A program made the translations under genes and the position numbers. Under the pieces are notes generated by a model. The model made no database searches. It was not told where the DNA came from and worked only from the letters and a program-made list of their open reading frames with translations. From Lachnospiraceae bacterium (GTDB lineage: Bacteria > Bacillota > Clostridia > Lachnospirales > Lachnospiraceae), in assembly GCA_021771755.1 (NCBI GenBank), contig JAETOL010000008.1, positions 1-64,000 of the forward strand: a stretch of 64,000 bases of DNA, written 5' to 3'. Below, piece after piece: positions 1 to 10,820 of this stretch (the stretch's first letter is position 1; every line of letters starts with the position of its first letter).

Positions 1-81
1 GAGCAGATCCTGAATATGTTTTCACGCACCCGTACAAATGGAGAGTTTGTTCAGACTGCAAAAAAACAGAAATTTTTATAA
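1..81 (+). CDS. rho: Transcription termination factor Rho, C-terminal fragment (5' end outside window)
   Basis: Open frame from base 1 encodes EQILNMFSRTRTNGEFVQTAKKQKFL*, matching the Rho C-terminus; upstream of rpmE as in many Firmicutes. Confidence 0.8.
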   Translation, partial: EQILNMFSRTRTNGEFVQTAKKQKFL

Positions 82-195
82 ACGACTTGCATTTGCTTTA
101 GGGGTATGTTATAATCAGAGAGCTGTAAAATAATAAATTCGTCTAATCAAATACGAATAGAAAATAATAGAAAGAAATACAGAGAGGTGAAAATC

Positions 196-399
196 ATGCG
201 CGAAGGAATCCATCCGAACTATCATCAGGCAACTGTAACCTGCAACTGTGGAAACACATTTGTAACAGGTTCTACAAAAGAAGATATCCATGTGGAGATC
301 TGCTCCAAATGCCATCCGTTCTACACCGGACAGCAGAAGGCTGCTCAGGCTCGCGGACGTATCGACAAGTTCAACAAGAAATACGGCTTAAACAAATAA
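196..399 (+). CDS. rpmE: 50S ribosomal protein L31
   Basis: [22 protein letters not shown]...[16 protein letters not shown]...[14 protein letters not shown] agagaggtg before ATG 196. Confidence 0.95.
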   Translation: MREGIHPNYHQATVTCNCGNTFVTGSTKEDIHVEICSKCHPFYTGQQKAAQARGRIDKFNKKYGLNK

Positions 400-424
400 T
401 TGAACAATATGAGAAATGTGAGTA

Positions 425-452
425 CAGGTTGAGGTTGGGAAATCTCAACCTG
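425..452 (+). terminator. Stem-loop between rpmE and yqhQ (possible weak terminator/attenuator)
   Basis: CAGGTTGAG / CTCAACCTG perfect 9-bp stem, 10-nt loop, followed by tctttgcttt. Confidence 0.55.
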
Positions 453-478
453 TCTTTGCTTTACAACGGAGATTTTAT

Positions 479-1471
479 ATGCAGAACAGATCATCGAATA
501 TTGGCGGTCAGGCAGTCATGGAAGGAATCATGATGCGGCACAAGGATAAATATTCCATTGGTGTCCGCCGTCCTGACGGAGAGATAGAATTAAAAGTAGA
601 AGATTATAAATGTACATTTGGAAAAGCGGCTTTTCTGCGGAAGCCTATCATCCGGGGCATTGTCAGCTTCGTGGACAGTCTTGTGATCGGAACGAAGTGT
701 CTGATGTATTCTGCCGAAGTGGCAGGGGATGAGGAAGATGAGAAGGAAGCTGCGAAGAATGCGCATCTTACGGAAGAACAGCGGCAGGCAAAGAAAGAAA
801 AAGAGGACAGACAGTTTAAATGGCTTCTTTATGGAACCGTAGCCGTTTCCATTGTAGTGTCTATTGCAGCGTTCATGCTGCTGCCTTATGCCATTGCAAG
901 TCTTCTGAATAAGGTTGGAGCATCCGAAGTAATTGTGACGATTGCAGAAGCTTTTGTAAAGCTTGCCCTTTTTATGGGCTATATGCTTCTGGTGTCACGG
1001 ATGAAAGATATTCAGAGAACTTTCATGTATCATGGTGCAGAACATAAATGTATCAACTGTGTGGAAAACGGACTTCCTCTTACGGTAGAGAATGTAATGA
1101 AAAGCTCCAGACAGCATAAACGCTGTGGAACAAGTTTTCTGTTTCTGGTTATGCTGGTCAGTATTTTTCTTCACTTTATCTTTGTACTGGTACCGGTTTA
1201 CTGGGTGCGTCTGCTGGGACGGCTGCTCATGGTTCCGATCGTAGCCGGAATTTCTTTTGAGATCATCCAGTGGGCGGGAAGAAGTGATAACAAAATTGCC
1301 TCTTTTCTGAGTAAACCCGGGCTTGCCATGCAGAAACTGACTACAATAGAACCTACGGAGGATATGGCGGAAGTTGCCATTGCTGCAGTAGAAGCAGTCT
1401 TTGACTGGAAAAGCTATTTAAAAGAGGAATTCGGCTGGGAGCCGGGAGAAGAAACGAATGAAAACGCTTGA
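479..1471 (+). CDS. DUF1385 family membrane protein (YqhQ-like)
   Basis: IGGQAVMEGIMMRHKDKYSIGVRRPDG... and FMYHGAEHKCINCVENG...KSSRQHKRCGTSFLF motifs. Confidence 0.9.
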   Translation: MQNRSSNIGGQAVMEGIMMRHKDKYSIGVRRPDGEIELKVEDYKCTFGKAAFLRKPIIRGIVSFVDSLVIGTKCLMYSAEVAGDEEDEKEAAKNAHLTEEQRQAKKEKEDRQFKWLLYGTVAVSIVVSIAAFMLLPYAIASLLNKVGASEVIVTIAEAFVKLALFMGYMLLVSRMKDIQRTFMYHGAEHKCINCVENGLPLTVENVMKSSRQHKRCGTSFLFLVMLVSIFLHFIFVLVPVYWVRLLGRLLMVPIVAGISFEIIQWAGRSDNKIASFLSKPGLAMQKLTTIEPTEDMAEVAIAAVEAVFDWKSYLKEEFGWEPGEETNENA

Positions 1472-2351
1472 AGCACTTCTGAGAGAAGGAAGTCTGATGC
1501 TGGAAAAGGCAGGGATAGGAGAAGCCAGGCTGGATGCCTGGCTCCTTCTGGAATATGTGACGGGAAGAAACAGAGCCTGGTATTTTGCCCACAGCAGCGA
1601 GCAGGCAGAGGAAGAACAGGAAAAACGGTATCAGGAGCTGTGCCGGAAGCGGGCAGTCCACATTCCTCTTCAGCATTTGACAAAAAATGCCTGTTTTATG
1701 GGATATGATTTTTACGTGGATGAGAACGTTCTTGTGCCAAGACAGGATACAGAGATTCTGGTAGAGCAGGCGCTTCTGCTTCTGAAAGAGCAGAAATCCC
1801 CATATATTCTTGATATGTGTACAGGTTCCGGATGTATTTTACTCAGTATCCTGAAGGAAATTCCGGAAGCGGCTGGAGTTGGCGCAGATCTTTCAGAGCC
1901 GGCGCTTAAGGTGGCACAGAGGAATGCAGACAGCCTTCAGGTAAAGGAACGGGCGCATTTCGTGCAAAGCGATCTGTTTTCCGGAAAATATTTTATACAA
2001 AACGGTAGCAAAAAACAGACAGAGTATGATATGCTTATCTCGAATCCGCCGTACATTGCAACCAAAGAGATACAGAAACTGATGGACGAGGTACGTCTTC
2101 ATGATCCATATATGGCTTTGGACGGAAAAGAGGATGGACTGTATTTTTACCGCAGGATCACAGCCCAATGCGGCAGATATCTGAAAACCGGCGGCTGGCT
2201 TCTTTATGAGATCGGTTATGATCAGGGCGGCGCTGTGGCTGAAATTATGGAAAAAGCAGGATTTGATCATATTGAAGTCAAAAAAGATCTGGCAGGGCTT
2301 GATCGGGTAGTACTGGGACAGAAAAACAAACAGGAGGAACAGGATGTTTGA
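1458..2351 (+). CDS. prmC: Peptide chain release factor N5-glutamine methyltransferase
   Basis: SAM motif [14 protein letters not shown] and NPPY motif; directly upstream of prfA with overlap. Confidence 0.93.
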   Translation: MKTLEALLREGSLMLEKAGIGEARLDAWLLLEYVTGRNRAWYFAHSSEQAEEEQEKRYQELCRKRAVHIPLQHLTKNACFMGYDFYVDENVLVPRQDTEILVEQALLLLKEQKSPYILDMCTGSGCILLSILKEIPEAAGVGADLSEPALKVAQRNADSLQVKERAHFVQSDLFSGKYFIQNGSKKQTEYDMLISNPPYIATKEIQKLMDEVRLHDPYMALDGKEDGLYFYRRITAQCGRYLKTGGWLLYEIGYDQGGAVAEIMEKAGFDHIEVKKDLAGLDRVVLGQKNKQEEQDV

Positions 2352-3417
2352 TAAATTAGAGGATCTTCTGATCCGTTTTGATGAGGTTCTGAATGAGCTG
2401 GGAGAACCGGGAGTTACGGATAATCAGGAACGGTTCCAGAAGCTTATGAAGGAACAGAGTGATCTGCTGCCTATTGTAGACGCTTATAAAGAATATAAAG
2501 AAAATAAAGAGACGATTCAGGACAGCCTCTCCATGCTGGAAGAGGAGAAGGATGAAGAAATGCGGGAAATGCTCAAGGAAGAGCTTTCTGATGCAAAGAA
2601 AAGAGTAGAGGAACTGGAGCATGAGATCAAAATCCTCCTTCTTCCAAAGGATCCGAATGACAGCAAAAACGTAATCGTGGAGATCCGTGCAGGCGCCGGC
2701 GGCGATGAAGCTGCTCTTTTTGCGGCGGAGATTTATCGTATGTATGTAAAATATGCAGAAAGCCTTCGCTGGAAAACGGAGATGATGAGCCTGAATGAAA
2801 ATGGTATCGGCGGTTTCAAGGAAGTTACTTTTATGATACAGGGGCAGGGTGCATACTCCCGCCTGAAATACGAAAGCGGAGTTCACCGTGTACAGCGTGT
2901 GCCGGAGACAGAATCCGGAGGAAGGATTCATACCTCTACCTGTACGGTAGCCATTATGCCGGAGGCAGAAGAAATTGATTTCCACCTGGATATGAATGAC
3001 TGTAAATTCGACGTATTCCGTGCATCCGGAAACGGAGGCCAGTGTGTCAATACTACAGACTCTGCAGTTCGTCTGACTCATATTCCAACAGGCATCGTGA
3101 TTTCTTGTCAGGATGAGAAATCACAGCTGAAAAATAAAGATAAGGCTTTGAAGGTTCTTCGTTCCCGTCTTTACGAGATGGAGATTGCCAAGCAGCATGA
3201 TGCAGAGGCGGAGGCAAGAAGAAGTCAGATCGGAACAGGAGATCGTTCTGAAAAGATCCGTACCTATAATTTCCCGCAGGGACGTGTGACAGATCACCGG
3301 ATCAAGCTTACCCTGCATCGCCTGGACAGCATTCTGGGCGGAGATCTCAGCGAGATCATTGACAGTCTGATCGCGGCAGACCAGGCTGCAAAACTTGCAA
3401 ACTTAAATGAAGAATAA
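2344..3417 (+). CDS. prfA: Peptide chain release factor 1
   Basis: GGQ motif [28 protein letters not shown]1 length and context. Confidence 0.95.
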   Translation: MFDKLEDLLIRFDEVLNELGEPGVTDNQERFQKLMKEQSDLLPIVDAYKEYKENKETIQDSLSMLEEEKDEEMREMLKEELSDAKKRVEELEHEIKILLLPKDPNDSKNVIVEIRAGAGGDEAALFAAEIYRMYVKYAESLRWKTEMMSLNENGIGGFKEVTFMIQGQGAYSRLKYESGVHRVQRVPETESGGRIHTSTCTVAIMPEAEEIDFHLDMNDCKFDVFRASGNGGQCVNTTDSAVRLTHIPTGIVISCQDEKSQLKNKDKALKVLRSRLYEMEIAKQHDAEAEARRSQIGTGDRSEKIRTYNFPQGRVTDHRIKLTLHRLDSILGGDLSEIIDSLIAADQAAKLANLNEE

Positions 3418-3455
3418 CTGTCAGAAAGTCTGACAATGAAATATGGAGGAGAAAA

Positions 3456-4373
3456 ATGAAAAAAACAGCACTTGTGATCATGGCAGCAGGAATTGGAAGT
3501 CGTTTTGGCAAAGGAATCAAACAGCTTGCACCGGTAGGACCAAACGGTGAGATCATTATGGATTATTCTATCCATGATGCGCTGGAGGCAGGATTTAATA
3601 AGGTCGTTTTCATTATCAGAAAAGATATTGAAGAAGAATTCCGTTCTGTGATCGGGAATAAGATCGAGAAGATCACAGAAGTAGAATATGCATTCCAGGC
3701 GTTGGAAGATCTTCCGGAGGGATTTGAGAAACCGGACGACAGAACAAAACCGTGGGGAACCGGACAGGCTGTTCTTGCAGCAAAGAAGGTACTTTCCGAG
3801 CCATTTATGGTCATCAATGCAGACGATTACTATGGAAAAGAAGCATATGTAAAGGTGCATGACTATCTGGTACAGGATCAGCCGGATGACGGTATCATGC
3901 ACATCTGTATGGCTGGTTTCCGTCTTGGAAATACTTTAAGTGATAATGGCAGTGTTACCAGAGGCGTATGCCATATTGAAAATGGTGCTCTGACAGGTGT
4001 CACAGAAACTCATGATATTTATAAAACAGAAAATGGAGCAGAATCCAGAAGCGAAGAAGGTCAGGCAGTACCTCTGGATGTGAATAGCCTTGTATCTATG
4101 AACATGTGGGGACTGACACCACAGTTTATGGATGTGTTGGAAGAAGGCTTTGTGAAGTTTTTAAGTGAGATAAAACCAGGAGATATAAAAAAGGAATACC
4201 TTCTTCCTGAAATGATCGACATGCTGATCAAGGCAGGAAAGGCAAAGGTAGATGTTCTGGACACAAAAGATACCTGGTTTGGTGTTACTTATCAGGAGGA
4301 CAAGGCTTCTGTGACAGCGGCTTTTGAAAAGCTTGTAAAGGACGGGGTATACCCGGAAAACCTTTATAAATAA
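3456..4373 (+). CDS. NTP-transferase family sugar nucleotidyltransferase
   Basis: N-terminal ALVIMAAGIGSRFGKGIKQLAPVGPNGEIIMDYSI nucleotidyltransferase signature. Confidence 0.8.
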   Translation: MKKTALVIMAAGIGSRFGKGIKQLAPVGPNGEIIMDYSIHDALEAGFNKVVFIIRKDIEEEFRSVIGNKIEKITEVEYAFQALEDLPEGFEKPDDRTKPWGTGQAVLAAKKVLSEPFMVINADDYYGKEAYVKVHDYLVQDQPDDGIMHICMAGFRLGNTLSDNGSVTRGVCHIENGALTGVTETHDIYKTENGAESRSEEGQAVPLDVNSLVSMNMWGLTPQFMDVLEEGFVKFLSEIKPGDIKKEYLLPEMIDMLIKAGKAKVDVLDTKDTWFGVTYQEDKASVTAAFEKLVKDGVYPENLYK

Positions 4374-4425
4374 ATGTAACAGCTGTTTGTATTCACCTGC
4401 AGGAGCAGGCAAAGGAGGAATTATT

Positions 4426-5772
4426 ATGGGAAAATATTTTGGAACTGACGGATTTCGAGGAGAGGCAAATGTACAGCTGACAGTTGATCATGCTTTTAAG
4501 GTAGGGCGTTATGTAGGCTGGTACTATGGACGTGACCATAAGGCAAAGATCGTGATCGGTAAGGATACCAGAAGGAGCAGCTATATGTTTGAATATGCGC
4601 TGGTTGCAGGCCTGACAGCATCTGGTGCAGATGCATATCTCCTTCATGTTACAACGACACCAAGTGTTTCTTATGTGGTACGTACAGAAGATTTTGATTG
4701 TGGAATCATGATCTCTGCAAGCCATAATCCATTTTCAGACAACGGAATCAAACTCCTGAACGGAAGCGGACAGAAGATCGAAGCTGAGGTTGAGGCAAGG
4801 ATTGAGGCATATCTGGATGGAAAGCTGGAAGAGCTTCCTCTGGCAACCGGAGAAGATATTGGAAGAACTGTGGACTTTGCATCTGGAAGAAACCGTTATA
4901 TCGGATATCTGATTTCCATTCCATGCCGTGATTTTAAAAATATCCGTGTAGGTCTGGACTGTTCTAACGGAAGTTCTTCCGCGATTGCCAAAAGTGTTTT
5001 TGACGCTCTTCGGGCAAAGACCTATGTGATCAACAACGATCCGGATGGAACCAACATTAATACAAACTGCGGATCGACTCATATTGAAGTGCTTCAGAGA
5101 TATGTTGTGGAAAAAGGACTGGACATCGGATTTGCCTATGACGGAGATGCTGACCGCTGTATCGCAGTAGATCACAGAGGAAATATCATCGATGGCGATA
5201 AGATCATGTATGTTTGTGGAAAATATATGAAAGAAAAGGGCAGACTGAACGGAAATACAGTGGTTACAACCGTTATGTCCAATATGGGACTGTATAAAGC
5301 TCTGGAAAAAGAAGGAATTGACTATGAGCAGACTGCAGTCGGCGATAAATATGTGGCAGAGAACATGCTGGAAAATAATTACAGTATCGGAGGAGAACAG
5401 TCCGGTCATATTATTTTCAGCAAATATGCTGCAACAGGAGATGGAATCCTGACTTCTCTGATGCTCATGGAGGCATGTGTGGAGAAAAAATCAACACTTT
5501 GTGATCTGGCAAAAGAGATGAAGGTATATCCTCAGATCCTGAGAAATGTCCGTGTGGCAGATAAAGTGGCGGCAAGAGAAAATCCGCGTGTAAAAGAAGC
5601 GGTAGAGGCGGCAGCCAGAGCTTTGGGAACGGACGGACGTATTCTTGTAAGAGAAAGTGGTACAGAACCTTTGATCCGTGTTATGGTAGAGGCAGGAACC
5701 GAGGACATCTGTGCAGAACATGTGGATAATGTAGTAAAAGTAATAGAAGCAGAAGGACTTATTATAGAATAA
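4426..5772 (+). CDS. glmM: Phosphoglucosamine mutase (phosphohexomutase family)
   Basis: MGKYFGTDGFRGEAN start, active site MISASHNPFSDNGIKL, metal loop DGDADR, RESGTEPLIRVMVE; SD aggagg before ATG 4426. Confidence 0.88.
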   Translation: MGKYFGTDGFRGEANVQLTVDHAFKVGRYVGWYYGRDHKAKIVIGKDTRRSSYMFEYALVAGLTASGADAYLLHVTTTPSVSYVVRTEDFDCGIMISASHNPFSDNGIKLLNGSGQKIEAEVEARIEAYLDGKLEELPLATGEDIGRTVDFASGRNRYIGYLISIPCRDFKNIRVGLDCSNGSSSAIAKSVFDALRAKTYVINNDPDGTNINTNCGSTHIEVLQRYVVEKGLDIGFAYDGDADRCIAVDHRGNIIDGDKIMYVCGKYMKEKGRLNGNTVVTTVMSNMGLYKALEKEGIDYEQTAVGDKYVAENMLENNYSIGGEQSGHIIFSKYAATGDGILTSLMLMEACVEKKSTLCDLAKEMKVYPQILRNVRVADKVAARENPRVKEAVEAAARALGTDGRILVRESGTEPLIRVMVEAGTEDICAEHVDNVVKVIEAEGLIIE

Positions 5773-5781
5773 GGAAGATAC

Positions 5782-6837
5782 ATGGGTACAAAAAAAACCG
5801 GACGGATACTGGCAGTATGTATGGGAGTAACTCTTCTGGCAGGCTGCGGAGGGGAAAAAAAGAATATTTACAGACAGGCAGAGGAAAATCTGGAACAGGG
5901 AAATTATCAGGAAGCACTGGAAGGCTATGAGATGTCGGCAGCTAATGACTACAAAAAGACAGAAGCCCTTCGGGGCGCCGGAATTGCCAGACTGCGATTG
6001 GAAGACCCGGAAGGAGCCGTGGAGGCTTTTACGCAGGCCCTGGAGACAGATAAGGCAGGCAAAGCGCTGAGACAGGATATCCTTTCCTATCGTGCCACAG
6101 CAGAACTGCAGGCAGGACTTGAGGATGATGCCATGGCAGACTGTCAGACTCTGGCATCGGATTATTCCATGAATGCAGACGCCTATTTCCTTACAGGAAG
6201 TGTGGCTCTTGCCATGGATGGATATGATGAGGCGGCCTCCAATTTTCAGCAGGCATATGGAGAACAGCCGGATTATGAGATGGCACTTCAGATTTACGAG
6301 GCATATGAAGCCAGGGATATGGAGGCTGACGGTACCAGATATCTGGAAGCAGTTCTGGAAAATGCGCCTAAGAATGCTCAGGATTATTATGAGCGGGGAC
6401 ACATTTATTATTACATGGAAGATTATGACAATGCAAAAAAAGAACTGACAAAGGCTTCCGAAAAAGGCAGCGCCCCGGCAGAGCTTCTTCTGGGAATGGT
6501 GTGTCTTGCTCAGGGAGATACAGCTGCGGCAAGATCTATGTATCAGGATTATCTGAATCTTGAAGAAAGCAGCAAAGCGCCCGGCTATAACGGCATGGCG
6601 CTCTGTGATCTGGCAGATGGAGATCCGGACAGCGCGCTTGCCAATATTTCCAGCGGCCTCGAGGCTGCCGGAACAGAGGAAATGCAGGAACTTCTTTTTA
6701 ATGAGATTGCGGCTTATGAGAAAAAACTTGATTTTTCTACCGCATATGCAAAAGCCCAGGAGTATATCAAAATGTATCCGGACGATATGGAAGCTCAGAA
6801 AGAACTGGCATTCCTTAAGTCCAGAACCGGAGAATAA
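5782..6837 (+). CDS. TPR-repeat lipoprotein
   Basis: Lipobox LLAGC after signal peptide; repeated TPR-like helices (YQEALEGYEMSAAND..., ADAYFLTGSVALAMDGYDEAASNFQQA). Confidence 0.8.
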   Translation: MGTKKTGRILAVCMGVTLLAGCGGEKKNIYRQAEENLEQGNYQEALEGYEMSAANDYKKTEALRGAGIARLRLEDPEGAVEAFTQALETDKAGKALRQDILSYRATAELQAGLEDDAMADCQTLASDYSMNADAYFLTGSVALAMDGYDEAASNFQQAYGEQPDYEMALQIYEAYEARDMEADGTRYLEAVLENAPKNAQDYYERGHIYYYMEDYDNAKKELTKASEKGSAPAELLLGMVCLAQGDTAAARSMYQDYLNLEESSKAPGYNGMALCDLADGDPDSALANISSGLEAAGTEEMQELLFNEIAAYEKKLDFSTAYAKAQEYIKMYPDDMEAQKELAFLKSRTGE

Positions 6838-6839
6838 AT

Positions 6840-8090
6840 ATGCAGTTTTATGATTTTAAGGAGATTCAGGAGAGAGTGATCCTGATTGGTGTTCAGACAG
6901 ACGCAGAAGAAGATGTGGAAGCTTCTCTGGATGAACTGGAAGAACTTGCGCAGACCGCAGGGGCGGAGACAGCAGCCAAGGTGATCCAAAACCGGGAGTC
7001 TGTCCATCCGGGAACCTATATCGGTCGGGGAAAGATCCAGGAGGTAAAAAATCTTCTGGCTGTACTTGATGCCAACGGGATCATTTGTGACGATGAGCTT
7101 TCGCCTTCGCAGATGAATAATCTGGAGCGGGAACTGGAGTGCAAGGTCATGGACCGGACACTTCTGATCCTGGATATTTTTGCGGGAAGAGCAGTGACGA
7201 GTGAAGGTAAGATCCAGGTAGAGCTTGCACAGCTGCGCTATCGCTCTGCACGTTTGGTGGGACTTCGTGATTCCTTGTCCAGACTGGGCGGAGGAATTGG
7301 AACAAGAGGCCCGGGAGAAAAGAAACTGGAGACAGACCGACGACTGATCCGGACCAGGATATCCGCGCTGAAGGCAGAACTTGTTCAGGTGGAAAAACAC
7401 AGAGAGCTGATCCGTGGCAATCGTTCCAGAGGAACGCTTAAAACAGCGGCAATCGTAGGCTATACCAATGCCGGAAAGTCAACGCTTTTAAATACACTTA
7501 CCGGTGCGGAGATCCTGGCAGAGGATAAGCTTTTTGCCACGCTGGATCCAACGACAAGAGTTTTGGAGCTTGATGACGGACAACAGATTCTTTTGACAGA
7601 TACCGTAGGATTTATCCGCAAACTTCCGCACCACCTGGTAGAAGCTTTTAAGAGTACGCTGGAAGAGGCAAAATATGCAGACTATATCATTCATGTGGTA
7701 GATGCGTCGAATCCTCAGGCGGAAATGCAGATGGAAGTGGTCTATAAGACGCTTCAGGAACTGGGCGCTGCCGGCAAAAAAGTGATCACTCTGTTTAATA
7801 AACAGGATCTTGTACTGGAATCTGAACTTCGAGATCCCCATGCGGACCAGATCGTAAAATGTTCAGCAAAGACCGGAAGGGGACTGGGTGAACTGAAAGA
7901 GGCTCTGTCAGGATTTCTGGCAGAAGAGCAGGTATATCTGGAAGAACTTTATGCTTATCGGGAAGCGGGAAAGATTCAGATCATCCGGGAATATGGACAG
8001 CTTCTTTCTGAGGAGTACAGAGAGAACGGGATTTTTGTCCGGGCAAAAGTTCCGGTAGAATTTTTTGCAAAAGTAATGCCGGAAGGATAA
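6840..8090 (+). CDS. hflX: Ribosome-associated GTPase HflX
   Basis: GGIGTRGPGEKKLETDRR, GYTNAGKSTLLN, DTVGFIRKLPHHLVEAFKSTLEE. Confidence 0.95.
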   Translation: MQFYDFKEIQERVILIGVQTDAEEDVEASLDELEELAQTAGAETAAKVIQNRESVHPGTYIGRGKIQEVKNLLAVLDANGIICDDELSPSQMNNLERELECKVMDRTLLILDIFAGRAVTSEGKIQVELAQLRYRSARLVGLRDSLSRLGGGIGTRGPGEKKLETDRRLIRTRISALKAELVQVEKHRELIRGNRSRGTLKTAAIVGYTNAGKSTLLNTLTGAEILAEDKLFATLDPTTRVLELDDGQQILLTDTVGFIRKLPHHLVEAFKSTLEEAKYADYIIHVVDASNPQAEMQMEVVYKTLQELGAAGKKVITLFNKQDLVLESELRDPHADQIVKCSAKTGRGLGELKEALSGFLAEEQVYLEELYAYREAGKIQIIREYGQLLSEEYRENGIFVRAKVPVEFFAKVMPEG

Positions 8091-8227
8091 AACAGGTATA
8101 TCCGGGAAATAAAAAACAGTATAAAAGAAAATATGTTCGGGCGATGAAAAGGCGGAAAAAATTTTTTTTCAGCAGTTTTCGAGTTGGCTGAAATGCCGGA
8201 AACGCCTGTAAATACAAGAAAAATGAA

Positions 8228-8273
8228 CCATCATATATTGTGTTTTCTGTGAGCGAAACACAATATATGGTGG
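8228..8273 (+). promoter_or_regulatory. Pair of NrdR-box-like sites upstream of nrdD
   Basis: 8228-8243 CCATCATATATTGTGT (13/16) and 8258-8273 ACACAATATATGGTGG (14/16) against the NrdR consensus ACACWATATATWGTGT; spacing 30 bp. Confidence 0.65.
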
Positions 8274-8292
8274 TTTTATGCTTTCTGAGTTG

Positions 8293-8321
8293 TTGACGGA
8301 AAGCAGATAGTCTGATAGAAT
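8293..8321 (+). promoter_or_regulatory. Sigma-A-type promoter for nrdD
   Basis: TTGACG - 17 nt - TAGAAT. Confidence 0.6.
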
Positions 8322-8447
8322 GTAACTTACCAGCGAAAAGATGAGCACCGGCACAGCCAGGGCTCATTTTGCAACTGACAGGATAAAATAATGATCCGGT
8401 TTTTTACAATTTATCATATGAGGTGTAGTAAGGGAGGAAATAGCAGT

Positions 8448-10820
8448 ATGTTTCAGGTAGTTAAACGAGACGGAGAGATTGCCGATTTCCAGATGGCAAA
8501 AATATCATCAGCGATCAATAAGGCTTTTGAGGCAAAAGAGAAAAATTACAGTCAGGATATGATCGATCTTCTGGCTCTTCGGGTGACTGCGGACTTTCAG
8601 GATAAGATCCTGGACGATCAGATAACAGTGGAGGACATTCAGGACAGTGTGGAAAACGTTCTGATCCAGGCTGGCTACAGTGATGTTGCCAAGGCTTATA
8701 TTCTTTACCGGAAGCAGAGAGAAAAGATCCGCAATATGAAATCAACGATCCTTGACTACAAGGAGATCGTAAACAGCTATGTCAAGGTAGAAGACTGGAG
8801 AGTAAAGGAAAATTCCACAGTTACCTATTCCGTTGGCGGACTGATCCTCAGCAATTCCGGTGCGGTGACGGCAAATTACTGGCTGTCCGAAATCTACGAC
8901 AATGAGATCGCAGAGGCACACAGAAATGCAGATATTCATATCCACGACCTTTCCATGCTTACCGGTTACTGTGCGGGCTGGTCTTTAAAGCAGCTGATCC
9001 AGGAAGGCCTTGGAGGTATTGAGGGCAAGATCACTTCTGCTCCGGCGAAGCATTTAAGCGTACTCTGCAACCAGATGGTGAATTTCCTGGGCATTATGCA
9101 GAATGAATGGGCGGGAGCACAGGCATTTTCTTCTTTTGATACGTATCTGGCGCCTTTTGTCAAAGTGGATAATTTAAGTTACCGTGAGGTAAAAAAATGC
9201 ATTGAATCCTTTATTTACGGTGTAAACACACCAAGCCGCTGGGGAACTCAGGCACCGTTTTCCAATATCACTCTGGACTGGACCGTACCGGACGATCTGG
9301 CAGAGCTTCCGGCTATTGTAGGCGGCAAAAATATGGACTTTAAATATAAAGACTGCAAAAAAGAAATGGATATGGTCAATCGTGCCTTTATTGAGACTAT
9401 GATCGAGGGCGATGCCAATGGAAGAGGTTTCCAGTATCCGATTCCGACCTACTCTATCACAAAAGATTTTGACTGGTCTGATACATTAAACAACCGCCTT
9501 TTGTTTGAAATGACAGCGAAATACGGAACGCCGTATTTTTCCAATTATATCAACAGCGATATGAAGCCCAGTGATATCCGCAGCATGTGCTGCCGTCTCC
9601 GCCTGGATCTCCGGGAACTGCGCAAAAAGAGCGGCGGTTTCTTTGGCTCCGGCGAAAGCACCGGATCAGTAGGCGTTGTTACCATCAATATGCCGCGTAT
9701 CGCTTATCTTTCCAAGACTCCGGAGGAATTTTACCGGAGACTGGATCATATGATGGATATTTCAGCCAGATCCCTGCACATTAAGAGACAGGTGATCTCC
9801 AAACTTCTGGATGAAGGCCTGTATCCTTATACCAAACGTTATCTGGGAAGCTTTAACAATCATTTTTCCACCATTGGTCTGGTGGGAATGAATGAAGCTG
9901 GTCTCAATGCCAGATGGCTGGGCTGTGATATGACAGACGAGCGTACCCAGAAGTTTACCAAAGAAGTTCTGGAGCATATGAGAAACCGCCTTTCTGATTA
10001 TCAGGAGCAGTATGAGGGTGAGCTTTTTAACCTGGAGGCAACTCCGGCAGAATCCACAGCTTATCGTCTTGCCAAGCATGACAGAAAGCATTGGCCGGAC
10101 ATCAGGACAGCAGGTAGCAAGGGGGATACTCCGTATTATACAAACAGCTCCCATCTTCCGGTGGAGTTTAGCTCTGATATTTTTGACGCTCTGGATATTC
10201 AGGATGAGCTGCAGACCCTTTATACCTCGGGAACAGTATTCCATGGCTTCCTTGGCGAGAAGCTGCCTGACTGGAAAGCAGCCGCCTCTCTGGTCCGTAA
10301 GATCGCAGAGAATTATAAGCTTCCGTATTATACCATTTCTCCTACTTATTCCGTGTGCAGTGAGCATGGATATTTAAGCGGCGAGCATTTTACCTGTCCG
10401 AAATGCGGCAAAAAGGCTGAGGTTTACAGCCGGATCACAGGTTACTATCGTCCGGTACAGAACTGGAATGACGGTAAAGCACAGGAGTATAAAAACAGGA
10501 CTTTATACGATATCACCCATTCTACATTGAAAAAAGTCCATACCAGCATGGTGACCATGACGAAAGATGATGTAAAGGTAGAGCCACTGGAAATGCACAA
10601 GTATTTATTTACGACCAGTACCTGCCCGAACTGCCGTATGGCAAAGAAGATGCTGGAAGGGGAAGAACTGGAAGTGATTGATGCGGAAAAGAATCCGGAA
10701 ATGGCAAGACAGTTCGGCATTATGCAGGCGCCGACCCTGGTGATCACCGACGGAGAACACCTGAAAAAATACGTGAATGCCTCCAATATACAGAAGTATG
10801 TGGATGAGGAGCTTTCATAA
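8448..10820 (+). CDS. nrdD: Anaerobic (class III) ribonucleoside-triphosphate reductase with C-terminal redoxin domain
   Basis: ATP-cone N-terminus, CPKCG zinc site, glycyl-radical region RITGYYRPVQNWNDGKAQEYKNR; C-terminal YLFTTSTCPNCRMAKKML...QAPTLVI. Confidence 0.93.
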   Translation: MFQVVKRDGEIADFQMAKISSAINKAFEAKEKNYSQDMIDLLALRVTADFQDKILDDQITVEDIQDSVENVLIQAGYSDVAKAYILYRKQREKIRNMKSTILDYKEIVNSYVKVEDWRVKENSTVTYSVGGLILSNSGAVTANYWLSEIYDNEIAEAHRNADIHIHDLSMLTGYCAGWSLKQLIQEGLGGIEGKITSAPAKHLSVLCNQMVNFLGIMQNEWAGAQAFSSFDTYLAPFVKVDNLSYREVKKCIESFIYGVNTPSRWGTQAPFSNITLDWTVPDDLAELPAIVGGKNMDFKYKDCKKEMDMVNRAFIETMIEGDANGRGFQYPIPTYSITKDFDWSDTLNNRLLFEMTAKYGTPYFSNYINSDMKPSDIRSMCCRLRLDLRELRKKSGGFFGSGESTGSVGVVTINMPRIAYLSKTPEEFYRRLDHMMDISARSLHIKRQVISKLLDEGLYPYTKRYLGSFNNHFSTIGLVGMNEAGLNARWLGCDMTDERTQKFTKEVLEHMRNRLSDYQEQYEGELFNLEATPAESTAYRLAKHDRKHWPDIRTAGSKGDTPYYTNSSHLPVEFSSDIFDALDIQDELQTLYTSGTVFHGFLGEKLPDWKAAASLVRKIAENYKLPYYTISPTYSVCSEHGYLSGEHFTCPKCGKKAEVYSRITGYYRPVQNWNDGKAQEYKNRTLYDITHSTLKKVHTSMVTMTKDDVKVEPLEMHKYLFTTSTCPNCRMAKKMLEGEELEVIDAEKNPEMARQFGIMQAPTLVITDGEHLKKYVNASNIQKYVDEELS

